A DNA stretch of 35,792 nucleotides from Candidatus Iainarchaeum sp. (GTDB lineage Archaea; Iainarchaeota; Iainarchaeia; Iainarchaeales; JAFCCW01). The translations under genes and the position numbers were made by a program. The stretch lies in NCBI GenBank assembly GCA_017609985.1, contig JAFCCW010000001.1, positions 80,397-116,188 of the forward strand, in the 5' to 3' direction. Shown one piece after another: positions 1 to 8,551 of the stretch; position 1 is the stretch's first letter, and each line of letters starts with the position of its first letter. The notes under the pieces were generated by a model that worked only from the letters and a program-made list of their open reading frames with translations, was not told the origin of the DNA and did no database searches.

Positions 1-801
1 ATCAGGAAAGTTGTTTGTGCAATGAAAGATCCAAATCCATTGGTTGCTGGCAAGGGAATTAATAGACTGAAAAGAGCAGGAATAATAGTTGAAACAGGTT
101 TGTTGAAAGAAAAAGCAAAAGACCTGAACAAGGCTTTTGTTAAATGGGTGCTGACGGGAAAGCCTTTTGTGACGTTGAAGATTGCAATGACCGAGAATGG
201 ATTTATTTCCTGGGGAAATGGAAAAAGGAAAAAAATTACTGAAAAAGAAAGCCTGCAAAAAGTTCAAGAACTGAGAGCAGAGCATGACGCAGTGCTTGTT
301 GGAATAAACACTGTGTTAAAAGACAACCCAAAATTATCAAACAGGTCGGGCATGGGAGAACAGCCGGCAAAAATTATATTGGATTCAAATTTGAAAATTC
401 CGCTGGACTCAAAAATTATTAAAGGAAAGGGAAAAATAATAATTTTTCACTCAGGAAGAAATATTGATAAGGAAAGAAAGCTGAAGAAAAAAGAAGTGGA
501 CCTTGAAAAAGTGAAAGGAATTAAAGGAAAAATTCCAATACAGAAAGTATTGCAAGTGCTTGGCAAAAAAGGAATAACAAGCCTGTTGGTGGAAGGCGGT
601 CAGGAAATAAACACTTCTTTTATTGAAGAAGGAAAAGCAGACAAGCTTGTGTTGTTTATGTCAAAAAAGAATGTGAAAAACGGAATGTATTTTGTGAAAA
701 TCTTAAAAAATAAAAATCTGCTTGACACAAAAGCCACAAAAATTAAAAATTGGAAAATTCAGAGAAAAGGAAAAGATTTGATGCTGGACGCCTATTTTTA
801 G
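1..801 (+). CDS. ribD: RibD, 3' part: pyrimidine deaminase/reductase of riboflavin synthesis
   Basis: The reading frame is open from base 1, so this is the C-terminal part of a longer protein. It starts with the end of a deaminase domain (AMKDPNPLVAGKGI, then the GI.V..G...KA..LN..F linker typical of RibD) and continues into the reductase domain (PFVTLKIAMTENGFIS, LRAEHDAVLVGINTVLKDNP, LLVEGG). RibD deaminates and then reduces the ribosylaminopyrimidine intermediate of riboflavin synthesis. The deaminase zinc motifs (HAE, PC..C) would lie upstream of the window. An ATG at 22 exists but falls inside conserved deaminase sequence, so it is not the start. A fused bacterial-style RibD is notable because many archaea carry a separate reductase. 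The fusion is inferred from these 7+ deaminase residues; a stand-alone upstream gene is excluded only by the missing sequence. Confidence 0.9.
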   Translation: MRKVVCAMKDPNPLVAGKGINRLKRAGIIVETGLLKEKAKDLNKAFVKWVLTGKPFVTLKIAMTENGFISWGNGKRKKITEKESLQKVQELRAEHDAVLVGINTVLKDNPKLSNRSGMGEQPAKIILDSNLKIPLDSKIIKGKGKIIIFHSGRNIDKERKLKKKEVDLEKVKGIKGKIPIQKVLQVLGKKGITSLLVEGGQEINTSFIEEGKADKLVLFMSKKNVKNGMYFVKILKNKNLLDTKATKIKNWKIQRKGKDLMLDAYF

Positions 802-831
802 GAATTAGTAAAAAACCTAATCAATCAATAG

Positions 832-869
832 TTTATTTATATATCCAAAAACACAATATTTGAGGTGAT
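832..869 (+). promoter_or_regulatory. TATA-like box and ribosome binding site of the lipoprotein gene
   Basis: A TATA-like stretch TTTATTTATATA (832-843) lies about 30-40 nt before the ATG at 873. GAGGTGAT (862-869) matches the archaeal anti-SD complement GGAGGTGATC with 3 nt spacing. The pair fixes the start of the downstream gene. Confidence 0.6.
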
Positions 870-872
870 TTA

Positions 873-2414
873 ATGAAGTCTGAATGGATTGTGATTGCAC
901 TAATTGGAATATCAATAATTTTAGCAGGATGCTTAACCGAGAATGCATTAAGCCCAAGCATAGTGATTGAAGAAGCAGACAAATTATTGGGAAAAGAACT
1001 TGCAGTGATTGGAGCCGCGAGAGGATTGGAAGGTTCAAATCCTGAAATAATATTGCTTTACGATTCTGAAAGAGGACTGGAAATAAGAGGAATTGATTTT
1101 CCAGAAGGATATTATGACAAAAAGTTTATCGCAACCGGAGTTCTAAAAGAAGAGAATGGAAAATATTACTTAGAAGCCAAAAAAATAGAGGAAGTAAGTG
1201 AGGTAATTCCAGACAATGGAGACGACTGTGTTTGCACAGCAGAGTATGCTCCTGTTTGTGGAACAGACGGAGAAACTTATAGTAATTCGTGCATGGCAGA
1301 ATGCGCAGGAATAGAAATTGAGTATAGTGGAGAATGTGAATCTCAAGGATGTTACTGCCCCGAACTCTGGGACCCGGTTTGTGGAATAGATGGAGAAACA
1401 TACGCAAACAGTTGCACAGCAGGGTGTGCAGGAGTAAAAATAAGCTATGACGAAGAATGCAGTGAGACAGGTTGTTCAGAAGGCTATGTTTATTCCGAAA
1501 TGAGCTGTAAATGCGTTCCAGACCCATCTGATTGTGGTCTGTTGTTTGGAGATGAATGTGAACAAAACAGTGAATGTAGCTTGTTCAACAGAAGCGGAAG
1601 TTGCGGATGTCCAATGTGTGAAAACTTTCTGACACAATGCCTGCCAAAAACAGAGCCCGAGGAAAGATGTTATGGAGAAGGAGAATCCCTCGGAGCAGTA
1701 GTGCCAGAACATCTTGACAGAGAATGCTGTGAAGGACTGTATTCATATGTAGCGTGTGCTGGAGACGGAGTGATTGCAGGTTGCCCAATGGGAACAAGAG
1801 GAACCTGTGAAAAACTTGTTAAGTCTCACAAAATGAACGAATGTGGCGGAAACAGCATAGAACCATACAGCACTATTGGAAACATTGTGTCAATTGAAGA
1901 AAATGGAAGCTTGATAACAGTGGAAGCAGATTTTTCAACATATTGTGGAGGCACAGAAATAACAGCAAGTGCTGTGAAAAAAGGAAACAAAATTTACCTA
2001 AGCTATAATGAAAAAATTGTTGGGAATTTAACAAAATGCATGTGTGCAAAAAGTGTGAAAACTGTATTGAGAAATTCTTTTATGGCATCAGAAATAGCAG
2101 AGATTGTTTACAAAGGAGAAGAACTTGAACTGCCTGCAGAGAAAAAACCAAACGAAGAAGATTTATATTCCTGCAAGGAAGATGAAGACTGTGTTTCTAT
2201 TGCAACAGGATGCTGTGGATGTTCAATGGGCGGTTCAATGACTGCCATAAACAAATCTTACAAGGAATACTGGCAAGAGAGTGTAATAGGTGACTGCTTA
2301 AATATTATGTGCCCTGCATGGTACAGATGTGAAGAATATGGGGCAGTGAGCTGTCAAAGCAACAAGTGTGAAATAGAGCTTATTTCACAGGGTGACATTA
2401 TAGCCCAAGGTTAA
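873..2414 (+). CDS. Secreted cysteine-rich lipoprotein with two Kazal domains
   Basis: A 513-residue exported protein. Residues 1-20 form a signal peptide with a hydrophobic core and a lipobox LAGC, predicting lipid attachment at Cys20. Residues 119-155 and 160-196 are two tandem Kazal-type domains (C.C....APVCGTDGETYSNSC, then C.C....DPVCGIDGETYANSC), the fold of extracellular serine-protease inhibitors. A further cysteine-rich middle part (about 200-320) and a C-terminal region with the pattern C..D.DCV...GCCGCSMGG and six further cysteines (about 430-505) follow. That last region resembles eight-cysteine-cluster domains, a comparison made from memory. The gene has its own promoter and is convergent with rtcA. 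A role in inhibiting foreign proteases or in surface contact is inference; disulfide-rich surface folding is well supported. Confidence 0.85.
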   Translation: MKSEWIVIALIGISIILAGCLTENALSPSIVIEEADKLLGKELAVIGAARGLEGSNPEIILLYDSERGLEIRGIDFPEGYYDKKFIATGVLKEENGKYYLEAKKIEEVSEVIPDNGDDCVCTAEYAPVCGTDGETYSNSCMAECAGIEIEYSGECESQGCYCPELWDPVCGIDGETYANSCTAGCAGVKISYDEECSETGCSEGYVYSEMSCKCVPDPSDCGLLFGDECEQNSECSLFNRSGSCGCPMCENFLTQCLPKTEPEERCYGEGESLGAVVPEHLDRECCEGLYSYVACAGDGVIAGCPMGTRGTCEKLVKSHKMNECGGNSIEPYSTIGNIVSIEENGSLITVEADFSTYCGGTEITASAVKKGNKIYLSYNEKIVGNLTKCMCAKSVKTVLRNSFMASEIAEIVYKGEELELPAEKKPNEEDLYSCKEDEDCVSIATGCCGCSMGGSMTAINKSYKEYWQESVIGDCLNIMCPAWYRCEEYGAVSCQSNKCEIELISQGDIIAQG

Positions 2415-2420
2415 GAATGG

Positions 2421-3476
2421 TTAGGGTGCAAAAGAAATTCCCTGCACAGAAATTTTTGCAGGCTGTCCCATGCCCCCCACTACTTCAAACTTGCAACCGA
2501 GAATTTTTTCACAAACAGAAATATTTGTAAGAGTGTGCTGGGAAAGCGCAGTGCACTGAATTTCACTTTTTCCGTTAGCAATAGCCATGAAGGGAATAAG
2601 CTGATCTGCAAGATGAGAATCAACTGGCTTTGCAGGGCCTAGTTCAGCAAGAAGATTTTTTGCAGCCTGCTCTCCAATTTGTTCAGCAGGAATTCCCTTT
2701 TGCCCAATCGAACTTGCTCCGATTATAGAACCATCTGAAAACTTCGCAAACAAAGAAACTGAAGAACCAATAGTGTTAGAGCGATTAGGTTCTGCTTTGA
2801 TTTCCTGATTCCAATCAAAATCAGAAAGATTGGATTTTTTAAGAAAATTTTTTGCACCAAGAGCCTGATTTCTGGAAACCTCTTGAGGAAGAGAAGAAGA
2901 AAAAGAGAAACATTCAATTGATTGAAGAGAACCCTGTTCAAGAAGAGTAATTGGTTTGAGAGGAAGAGAAGACTTTTTTGAAGTGAATGAAACAGAACCG
3001 TTTCCCTTCGGAAAAAAACCTGTCGAAATAAGTTTAAGAGAGAGTTTTGCACCTGCACGATTGAGAACTGGAAAAAGAAGCTTGTTCAAATAAGTTATTG
3101 TCGGCGCCCACTTGACTGACGTGCCCCCCTCAATTCTCACAGTGCAATCAACTGGAAGAGAAGCTGGAAGAATTTGCTGAAGAAGAAGAGAAATTGAACC
3201 AGCAGTGCCAATTTTTACTGCAAAACGAGAATCACTTATTTTTTCAGGTTTGAATGAAAGAGAATGGCTATTCCGAAACACTCCTGAAACCTCAGCAGAA
3301 CAAATATTTGCCAGGGCATTTACTCCAGCAATATGCTGAGGCTTAAGGCCTGGCGACGGGCGAGAAGAACGAATATTATTTATTTTTATTTCTTTGCCAG
3401 TTAAGGCAGCAAGGGACAGGGAAGTACGCAAAATTTGGCCCCCGCCCTCTCCCTCAGAACCATCTATTTCAAGCAT
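2421..3476 (-). CDS. rtcA: RNA 3'-terminal phosphate cyclase RtcA
   Basis: Converts RNA 3'-phosphate ends to 2',3'-cyclic phosphates using ATP through a covalent adenylyl-histidine intermediate. The N-terminus (GSEGEGGGQILRTSLSLAAL, then IR..RP.PGLKPQH) is the family signature. The histidine of ALSQHTLTN (about residue 314) matches the nucleotidylated catalytic histidine near position 309 in the E. coli enzyme. Its 351 residues fit the usual 330-350. The ATG at 3476 is directly before the conserved start. It stands alone, divergent from the SDR gene and convergent with the lipoprotein gene, with no rtcB nearby in the window. Confidence 0.95.
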   Translation of the reverse strand: MLEIDGSEGEGGGQILRTSLSLAALTGKEIKINNIRSSRPSPGLKPQHIAGVNALANICSAEVSGVFRNSHSLSFKPEKISDSRFAVKIGTAGSISLLLQQILPASLPVDCTVRIEGGTSVKWAPTITYLNKLLFPVLNRAGAKLSLKLISTGFFPKGNGSVSFTSKKSSLPLKPITLLEQGSLQSIECFSFSSSLPQEVSRNQALGAKNFLKKSNLSDFDWNQEIKAEPNRSNTIGSSVSLFAKFSDGSIIGASSIGQKGIPAEQIGEQAAKNLLAELGPAKPVDSHLADQLIPFMAIANGKSEIQCTALSQHTLTNISVCEKILGCKFEVVGGMGQPAKISVQGISFAP

Positions 3477-3489
3477 ATAAAAATTAGTT

Positions 3490-3510
3490 GTGAATATTAA
3501 TAATAAGGTT
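3490..3510. promoter_or_regulatory. Shared AT-rich divergent promoter region, rtcA / SDR gene
   Basis: The 59-nt gap between the rtcA start and the SDR ATG contains AATATTAATAATAA (about 3494-3507). Read on either strand it resembles a TATA box roughly 25-30 nt from each start codon. Two divergent, probably leaderless, transcripts are inferred. Confidence 0.4.
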
Positions 3511-3535
3511 TTGGAAGCTATTGCGTGTGGTTGAG

Positions 3536-4450
3536 ATGAAGGTTGTGGTAACAGGAAGCACTGGTTTTCTTGGAAAAGAAATTTGCAAACAACTGAGAGA
3601 AAAAGGATTCAGAGTAAAAGAATTTTCGCGCTCTCGGGGATTTGACCTGCTAAAAAAAGAAGACTGCGAAAAAGCCTGTGAAAAAGCAGACTATGTTGTT
3701 CATTCTGCAGCAATAATAAGTGAGAGAGAGAAAAACATAATGGAAGCAGTGAATGTGCAAGGCACAAAAAATATTCTGGAAGCAGCAGCGAAAGCAAGAG
3801 TAAAACATTTTCTGCACGTAAGCAGCACCTCAGTTTATGGGATGCCAAAAGGGGAACTAACCGAAGAAAGCGAGAAACACCCAAAATATCTTTACGAAAA
3901 ATCAAAGCTTGAAGCAGAAAAAGTTGTGCTAAGTTTTCAGGAAATGCTGCCAGTGACAATTATAAGGCCTCCAATAATTTTCGGAGCAAACAAGACCTGG
4001 GAAAAAATAATTGAATATGCAAAAAGCAAGAGCCCTGTTCCAGGAGATGGAAAAAACCCATTCCAGTTTGGGTACATAAAAAATATAGCTTCAGCAATAG
4101 TGTTCCTGCTTGGAAAAGAAGAAGCTTTTTCAGAAGCATATCTTGTGGCAGATGACGAAAAGAAAAGCTTTGAAGAAGTAGTAAAACTTTTTAGAAGAGA
4201 ATTAGGATTAAGTGAAAAAACTGTGAAAATCCCATTATGGATTGCGCTGACAGGAGCTTATGGAATAGAATTTTTTGCAAAGGCAAGAGGAAAATATACT
4301 TCTTATTCCCCAGAGAATGTGAAAAGACTTGCAAAGAGAATGGAGTATGATATTTCAAAAATTAAAAATTTGGGGTGGAAGCCAAAGTATGGAGTGGAGG
4401 AAGCAGTAAAGGAAGTAGTTGGGGAGTTAAAGAATGAAGGAAAGCTTTGA
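3536..4450 (+). CDS. NAD-dependent epimerase/dehydratase, extended SDR family
   Basis: An extended short-chain dehydrogenase of about 304 residues. The N-terminal MKVVVTGSTGFLGKEI carries the TGxxGxxG NAD-binding motif, and the YLYEKSK segment holds the catalytic Tyr-x-x-x-Lys with an upstream serine stretch (HVSSTSVYG). Substrates in this family are usually nucleotide sugars, but sterol-type or other substrates occur, so the substrate is not assigned. A TTG at 3521 is in frame, but the ATG at 3536 sits right at the Rossmann fold and at leaderless distance from an AT-rich box. The last 17 nt overlap mazG, so the two are probably translated together. Confidence 0.88.
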   Translation: MKVVVTGSTGFLGKEICKQLREKGFRVKEFSRSRGFDLLKKEDCEKACEKADYVVHSAAIISEREKNIMEAVNVQGTKNILEAAAKARVKHFLHVSSTSVYGMPKGELTEESEKHPKYLYEKSKLEAEKVVLSFQEMLPVTIIRPPIIFGANKTWEKIIEYAKSKSPVPGDGKNPFQFGYIKNIASAIVFLLGKEEAFSEAYLVADDEKKSFEEVVKLFRRELGLSEKTVKIPLWIALTGAYGIEFFAKARGKYTSYSPENVKRLAKRMEYDISKIKNLGWKPKYGVEEAVKEVVGELKNEGKL

Positions 4451-4820
4451 AGAACTTTTAAAAGTAATGGAACGACTCAGGAAAGAATGTGACTGGGACA
4501 AAGAACAGAGTTTCGAAACACTTGTCCCATATACACTGGAAGAAGCACAGGAAATAGCAGAAGCAGTTGAAAAAAAAGACTGGGACAACCTAAAAGAAGA
4601 ACTTGGGGATGTGCTGTACCACATACTGTTTTATTCAGAAATTGCAAAAGAACAAGGCTTGTTTGACATTAAAGACGTGCTGAAAGAAGCAAGAAAAAAA
4701 CTTGTTAGAAGGCACCCGCATGTGTTTGGAGATGTGAAGGTTAGTGGAGTAAAAGAAATAAAAGAAAACTGGAAGAGAATTAAAGAAGAAGAAAAGAAAG
4801 AGAAAGAAAAAAAAGCCTGA
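4434..4820 (+). CDS. mazG: MazG-type nucleotide pyrophosphohydrolase
   Basis: A 128-residue all-alpha NTP pyrophosphatase with the MazG metal-binding pattern: EEAQEIAEAVEKKDW, then EELGDVLYHILFYSEI (EExxE ... ExxD), followed by RRHPHVFGD, which is characteristic of the MazG N-terminal domain. It hydrolyses NTPs or dNTPs to NMP and pyrophosphate, usually as house-cleaning. Bacterial MazG is often a double domain of about 260 residues; this is a single-domain form with a lysine/glutamate-rich tail. It starts inside the 3' end of the SDR gene. Confidence 0.92.
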   Translation: MKESFEELLKVMERLRKECDWDKEQSFETLVPYTLEEAQEIAEAVEKKDWDNLKEELGDVLYHILFYSEIAKEQGLFDIKDVLKEARKKLVRRHPHVFGDVKVSGVKEIKENWKRIKEEEKKEKEKKA

Positions 4821-4927
4821 AAAAATAAGAAAAAGCATAAAGAAAAAAACAAACATGCGGAAAGTAAAAAATAAAGAAAAAAAGTAAAAAAAAGAAAATT
4901 CAAAAAAATAAAAAAAATGAAAATAGA

Positions 4928-5698
4928 TTATTTTTTCTTTTTTCCAGCAAGTCTGATTGCTTTTGAAAAAGAAGAAATTTTTTTCTTCAAAGCTTTTGCG
5001 TTTTCAAAAGCAGTGCCTATAACAATTATGTCAGCACCCGCCAAAACACGCTCTGACGCCTGCTTTGGAGTCTTGATTCCCCCTCCAACAATCAAAGGAA
5101 TTGAACCAAGAGCTTGCTTTGCATATTTCACAATTGGAAGAGTTACTGGAAACTCTGCTCCACTTCCAGCTTCAAGATAAACTAATCGCATTCCCATCAG
5201 CTTTGCTGCAAGAGCATAAGCAGAAGTAAGTTTTGGTTTACGAACAGGAAGCGGACGCACATCTCCAACCCAGCCAGCAGCAGTGTTCTGACCTGGTTCC
5301 ACAACCAAATAAGCCATCGGAACAGTTTCAATTCCACTTCTTGCAACAAGGGGAGCAGCAAGAGCCTGAACTCCAGAAATATAGTAAGGATTTCTGGAAT
5401 TGAGAAGAGACATGAAAAGAAGAACATCAGCGTAACTGCTTACACCTGAGATGTCGCCGGGAAACAAAAGAACAGGAAGTTCTGGAGCAGATTTCTTGAT
5501 TGACTTAATAGTATTGTCAAGAAGCTCGCCCTGCACACCCACGGTTCCCCCAACAAGAATAGCATCAGCTCCGCCAGCCATAGCCTGCTTTGCAGTCCCG
5601 CCAGCATTTTCATAACCAACATCCTCCGGGTCAATTAACACAAACAAAAGAGCTTTTTCTTTTTTAATTTTTTTTAAAATTTCATCAAAGACAGACAC
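4928..5698 (-). CDS. Geranylgeranylglyceryl phosphate synthase (canonical copy)
   Basis: Joins sn-glycerol-1-phosphate to geranylgeranyl diphosphate, the first committed step of archaeal ether lipids. The 256-residue TIM barrel shows LFVLIDPED (Mg/diphosphate site), ILVGGTVGVQG, LLFPGDISG, FMSLLNSRNPYYI, YLVVEPG, GWVGD, RLVYLEAGSGAEFP and LIVGGGIKT, all group II GGGPS motifs. The start is GTG at 5698 with GAGG eight nt upstream, immediately after the stop of the upstream paralogue. Its active-site motifs are intact, including the YxExGSG loop, so this is the likely working enzyme. The C-terminal lysine tail is unremarkable. Confidence 0.93.
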   Translation of the reverse strand: MSVFDEILKKIKKEKALLFVLIDPEDVGYENAGGTAKQAMAGGADAILVGGTVGVQGELLDNTIKSIKKSAPELPVLLFPGDISGVSSYADVLLFMSLLNSRNPYYISGVQALAAPLVARSGIETVPMAYLVVEPGQNTAAGWVGDVRPLPVRKPKLTSAYALAAKLMGMRLVYLEAGSGAEFPVTLPIVKYAKQALGSIPLIVGGGIKTPKQASERVLAGADIIVIGTAFENAKALKKKISSFSKAIRLAGKKKK

Positions 5699-5713
5699 AA
5701 CAAAAACCTCGCA

Positions 5714-6499
5714 TTATTTTCGTTTCCTAACTCCTTTTTCAACAGCAGAAACAAGACCTGAAACAACTTTTTCAGCTTTCTTCAAATCTCCTCCTGTTTT
5801 TTCAAGAGCAGTTCCAAAATGAATTATTGAAGCACCCGCAAGAGCTGTTTCAAAAGCATAATTTTCATTTCTAACACCGCCTGCAACAACAAGGGGAATA
5901 TTAGTCATTGAAGAAACATGAGCAACCATTTCGGGAGGAGCAGGAGAATGAGCTCCCCCGCCAGACTCAAGAATTGTAAGATGGGCTCCAAGATACTGGC
6001 CAGCTAAAGCAGTTGCAGAAGCAAGATATGGTTTGTCACGCGGAATAAGATGAGCGCGACCAACCCAGCCAACTGCTCTGCCAGGCTCGGTGATAATGTA
6101 AGAAGTGGGAATGACTTCCAGCCCCATTTTTTTTACGGGAATAGAAGAAGCAGTTTGTGCTCCAGAAATAAAATAAGGGTCAAGAGAATTAAGCATTGAC
6201 ATAAAATAAATAGCATCAGCGTTGGGGGAGAGAGTTGCAATGTTTCCAGGAAACAAAATAACTGGAAGAGAACAAGAAGCTTTTATTTCATCAATTGTTT
6301 CATGCAAAAGCTTTCCCTGCGCGCCAACACTTCCACCAACAGCAACAGCAAATATTCCATTTTTTTCAGCAACAGAAGCTATTTTTCCAGCAGTTTCAAC
6401 GCTCTGATTAGGAGGGTCAATCACAAGAAAAGGAAGACATTTCATTTCAGAAATCCCATTAAGGATGGTTTCATAAACTTTTCCAAAGTGTGAATGCAT
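5714..6499 (-). CDS. Second GGGPS-family paralogue, diverged active site
   Basis: A 261-residue paralogue of the downstream GGGPS with the same motif order: LVIDPPN, VGGSVGAQG, ILFPGNIA, FMSMLNSLDPYFISG, YIITEPGRAVGWVG, LTILESGGGAHSP, LVVAGGVRN. Differences are visible: DPED becomes DPPN (loss of the acidic residue), VGGT becomes VGGS, and YLEAGSGA becomes ILESGGGA, losing the tyrosine. It may use another prenyl chain length or alcohol, or be a pseudoenzyme. The ATG at 6499 has GAAGTGAT upstream; a GTG at 6508 would lie inside that site. It sits 15 nt before the canonical copy and 11 nt after the hydrolase gene, in one operon. Confidence 0.88.
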   Translation of the reverse strand: MHSHFGKVYETILNGISEMKCLPFLVIDPPNQSVETAGKIASVAEKNGIFAVAVGGSVGAQGKLLHETIDEIKASCSLPVILFPGNIATLSPNADAIYFMSMLNSLDPYFISGAQTASSIPVKKMGLEVIPTSYIITEPGRAVGWVGRAHLIPRDKPYLASATALAGQYLGAHLTILESGGGAHSPAPPEMVAHVSSMTNIPLVVAGGVRNENYAFETALAGASIIHFGTALEKTGGDLKKAEKVVSGLVSAVEKGVRKRK

Positions 6500-6510
6500 C
6501 AAAATCACTT

Positions 6511-7170
6511 CTATAAATAAGCGGAGCCAAAAGTTTTTAAAGCAGTTTTAATGTTTTTTTCCTGCTCGCCTCTGAGCACGAGACCGTGGCCTGGGAGAAG
6601 CAAATCAAAGTCAATTTTTAGAAGAGAAGAAATTGATTTTTCAAGTTCCAAGGGACTTCCCGACGGCAAATCATCCCTGCCTCTGCTACCATAAAATAGA
6701 GTGTCTCCACTGAAAAGAAGGCCAAGATTTTTCTCTAAAAAACAAACACTTCCAGAAGTGTGACCAGGGGAAGGAATTACTTCAAGAAAAAAAGGAGAAA
6801 TTGCAAGCTTTCTCTTTCTGGAAAGAGAAACAGAAATCTTGGGAAAAAAACTTGTTCCAAAAAGAGAGGACACAGTAAAATCAGCGTCCTTGTCAGATAC
6901 TTTTCCAGAATCAGGAGAATGCATAAAAGATTCAGCATTGGAGAAGGGTTGAGAAGCAGAAAAATGGTCAGAATGACCGTGAGAAAAAATCAAAAAATCA
7001 ATTTCTTTTGGAGAAACACCGAGGCTTGCAAGAGACTCAACCAGATACTGGGTGTTTTGCTCAATTCCAGGATCAATCAATGCTTTTTTTTCTCCAAGAA
7101 GCAGGAAGGAATTGCTTCCAGAATTAGGAGAATATAGAACAAAGGCGTTTTCAGCTATCTTTTCGAACAT
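6511..7170 (-). CDS. Metallo-beta-lactamase-fold hydrolase
   Basis: A 219-residue metallo-hydrolase with the full metal set: SHGHSDHF (HxHxDH), the histidine of PSPGHTSGS, the aspartate of LFSGDTLF and the final histidine of LLPGHGLV. The size and the SGDTLF / PGHG pattern resemble the glyoxalase II / small hydrolase group. The substrate cannot be read from sequence. It is first in an operon with both GGGPS genes, which hints at a lipid-related or thioester role but does not prove it. The ATG at 7170 has no clear ribosome binding site. Confidence 0.88.
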   Translation of the reverse strand: MFEKIAENAFVLYSPNSGSNSFLLLGEKKALIDPGIEQNTQYLVESLASLGVSPKEIDFLIFSHGHSDHFSASQPFSNAESFMHSPDSGKVSDKDADFTVSSLFGTSFFPKISVSLSRKRKLAISPFFLEVIPSPGHTSGSVCFLEKNLGLLFSGDTLFYGSRGRDDLPSGSPLELEKSISSLLKIDFDLLLPGHGLVLRGEQEKNIKTALKTFGSAYL

Positions 7171-7222
7171 TTAAAGGAATAGAGGCAAAATCGTTAAAAG
7201 CAGTTTCATGAAAGAAATGAGT

Positions 7223-8542
7223 ATGGACATAAATAATACTGAAGAAATCATTGCACACATCAGAGAAAAGACTGGAAAAGAAGACGAAGAAGTCAAACAA
7301 TTGATTGAAAACAAGAAAGAACGATTTTCAGGACTGTTAACTGATGCTGGAGCCGCATTCATGGTAGCCAAAGAACTCAAGCTAGATGTGAATGCAGCAG
7401 AAAGTGTTTCTGAAAACCTGAAAATAAACCAGTTAGAAGAAGGAATGAACAATGTTGATGTTGCAGGAATAGTTAAGCAAATTTTTTCACCAAGAACATT
7501 TGAAAAAGAGGGAAAAAAAGGATTATTAAACAACCTGATTATTGCAGACAACTCTGGAGAAATACGAGCAACAGTCTGGAACCAGGATGTAAAAAAGCTG
7601 GAAGAACTAAAAGTAGAAAAAGGCAGCAAATTGAGATTAAAAAACTGTTATGTAAGCGCATACAATGAAAAACCACAGATAAACCTTGGATTCAACGGAG
7701 AAATGATTGTTAACCCAAGTGACTTAACAGAAGGATTTCCAAAAATAGAAACCAATGAAAAAAAAATAGCTGAGTTGAGAGAAGGATTATCAAGTGTTGA
7801 TGTAAAAGCCAGAGTGATAAGAGTCTATGAAGAAAGCGGTTTTGAAAAAGACGGAAGAAAAGGAAAGGTTAGAAACTTTGAAATAGGGGATGATACAGGA
7901 AAAATCAGAGCAACAGCATGGAATGATTTAAGTGAACAAGTAGGAAAATTAGACCAAGGAGATCCAATCAAAATAGAAAATGGATACACAAAAAAAGGAC
8001 TCAAAGAAGAGCCAGAACTGCATCTTGGCTGGAGTGCAAGAATAGTAACTGCAGAAGACGAAGGACTTCCAAAAATTGAAGAATTGACCGACGAAAAAAT
8101 AGAGAAGAAAAAAATTGCAGATTTAGGGGAAGGAGACAAGTTTGTGGAAATAGAGGGAAGAATTATTGCTGTGCAACCAGGCAAATTGTTCTACGAAGTC
8201 TGCGGAAAATGTGGAAGAAAAGCAAAACAGCTGGAAACAGGAAAAGTTTGCGAAAATTGTGGAGAAATAGAAAAGGAAGACATTAACCTTGTTATTGGAG
8301 TGCGAGTTGATGATGGAAGTGCACAGATAGATGTTGCAGGATTTGGAAACTCAGCAGAAAAAATAATCGGGCTGGGAAAAGAAGAATTCAAGAAAAAAGA
8401 AAAAGAAGAAGGAATAGAAAAAATATTCAACGAGCTGGAAAAAGAGCTTGTTGAAAAGAAAATAAAAACAAGCGGTTATGTGAGAAAAAACACTTTCTCA
8501 GACCAGCTAGAGTTTGTAGTGAAGACAGTGAAGTTTGAATAA
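7223..8542 (+). CDS. Replication protein A-like ssDNA-binding protein with zinc finger
   Basis: A roughly 439-residue single-stranded DNA-binding protein. After an N-terminal helical part come two clear OB folds (around residues 75-165 and 190-285; note the repeated DNSGEIRATVWN and DDTGKIRATAWN strands), then a third OB fold interrupted by a zinc finger C-G-K-C ... C-E-N-C (about residues 327-350). This arrangement matches archaeal RPA large subunits acting in replication and repair. In-frame ATGs occur at 7208, 7217 and 7223. A TTAAAAG box at about 7194-7200 is 26 nt before 7223, favouring that as a leaderless start, but 7208 is possible. It is divergent from the hydrolase gene. Confidence 0.9.
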   Translation: MDINNTEEIIAHIREKTGKEDEEVKQLIENKKERFSGLLTDAGAAFMVAKELKLDVNAAESVSENLKINQLEEGMNNVDVAGIVKQIFSPRTFEKEGKKGLLNNLIIADNSGEIRATVWNQDVKKLEELKVEKGSKLRLKNCYVSAYNEKPQINLGFNGEMIVNPSDLTEGFPKIETNEKKIAELREGLSSVDVKARVIRVYEESGFEKDGRKGKVRNFEIGDDTGKIRATAWNDLSEQVGKLDQGDPIKIENGYTKKGLKEEPELHLGWSARIVTAEDEGLPKIEELTDEKIEKKKIADLGEGDKFVEIEGRIIAVQPGKLFYEVCGKCGRKAKQLETGKVCENCGEIEKEDINLVIGVRVDDGSAQIDVAGFGNSAEKIIGLGKEEFKKKEKEEGIEKIFNELEKELVEKKIKTSGYVRKNTFSDQLEFVVKTVKFE

Positions 8543-8551
8543 AAACTGATT

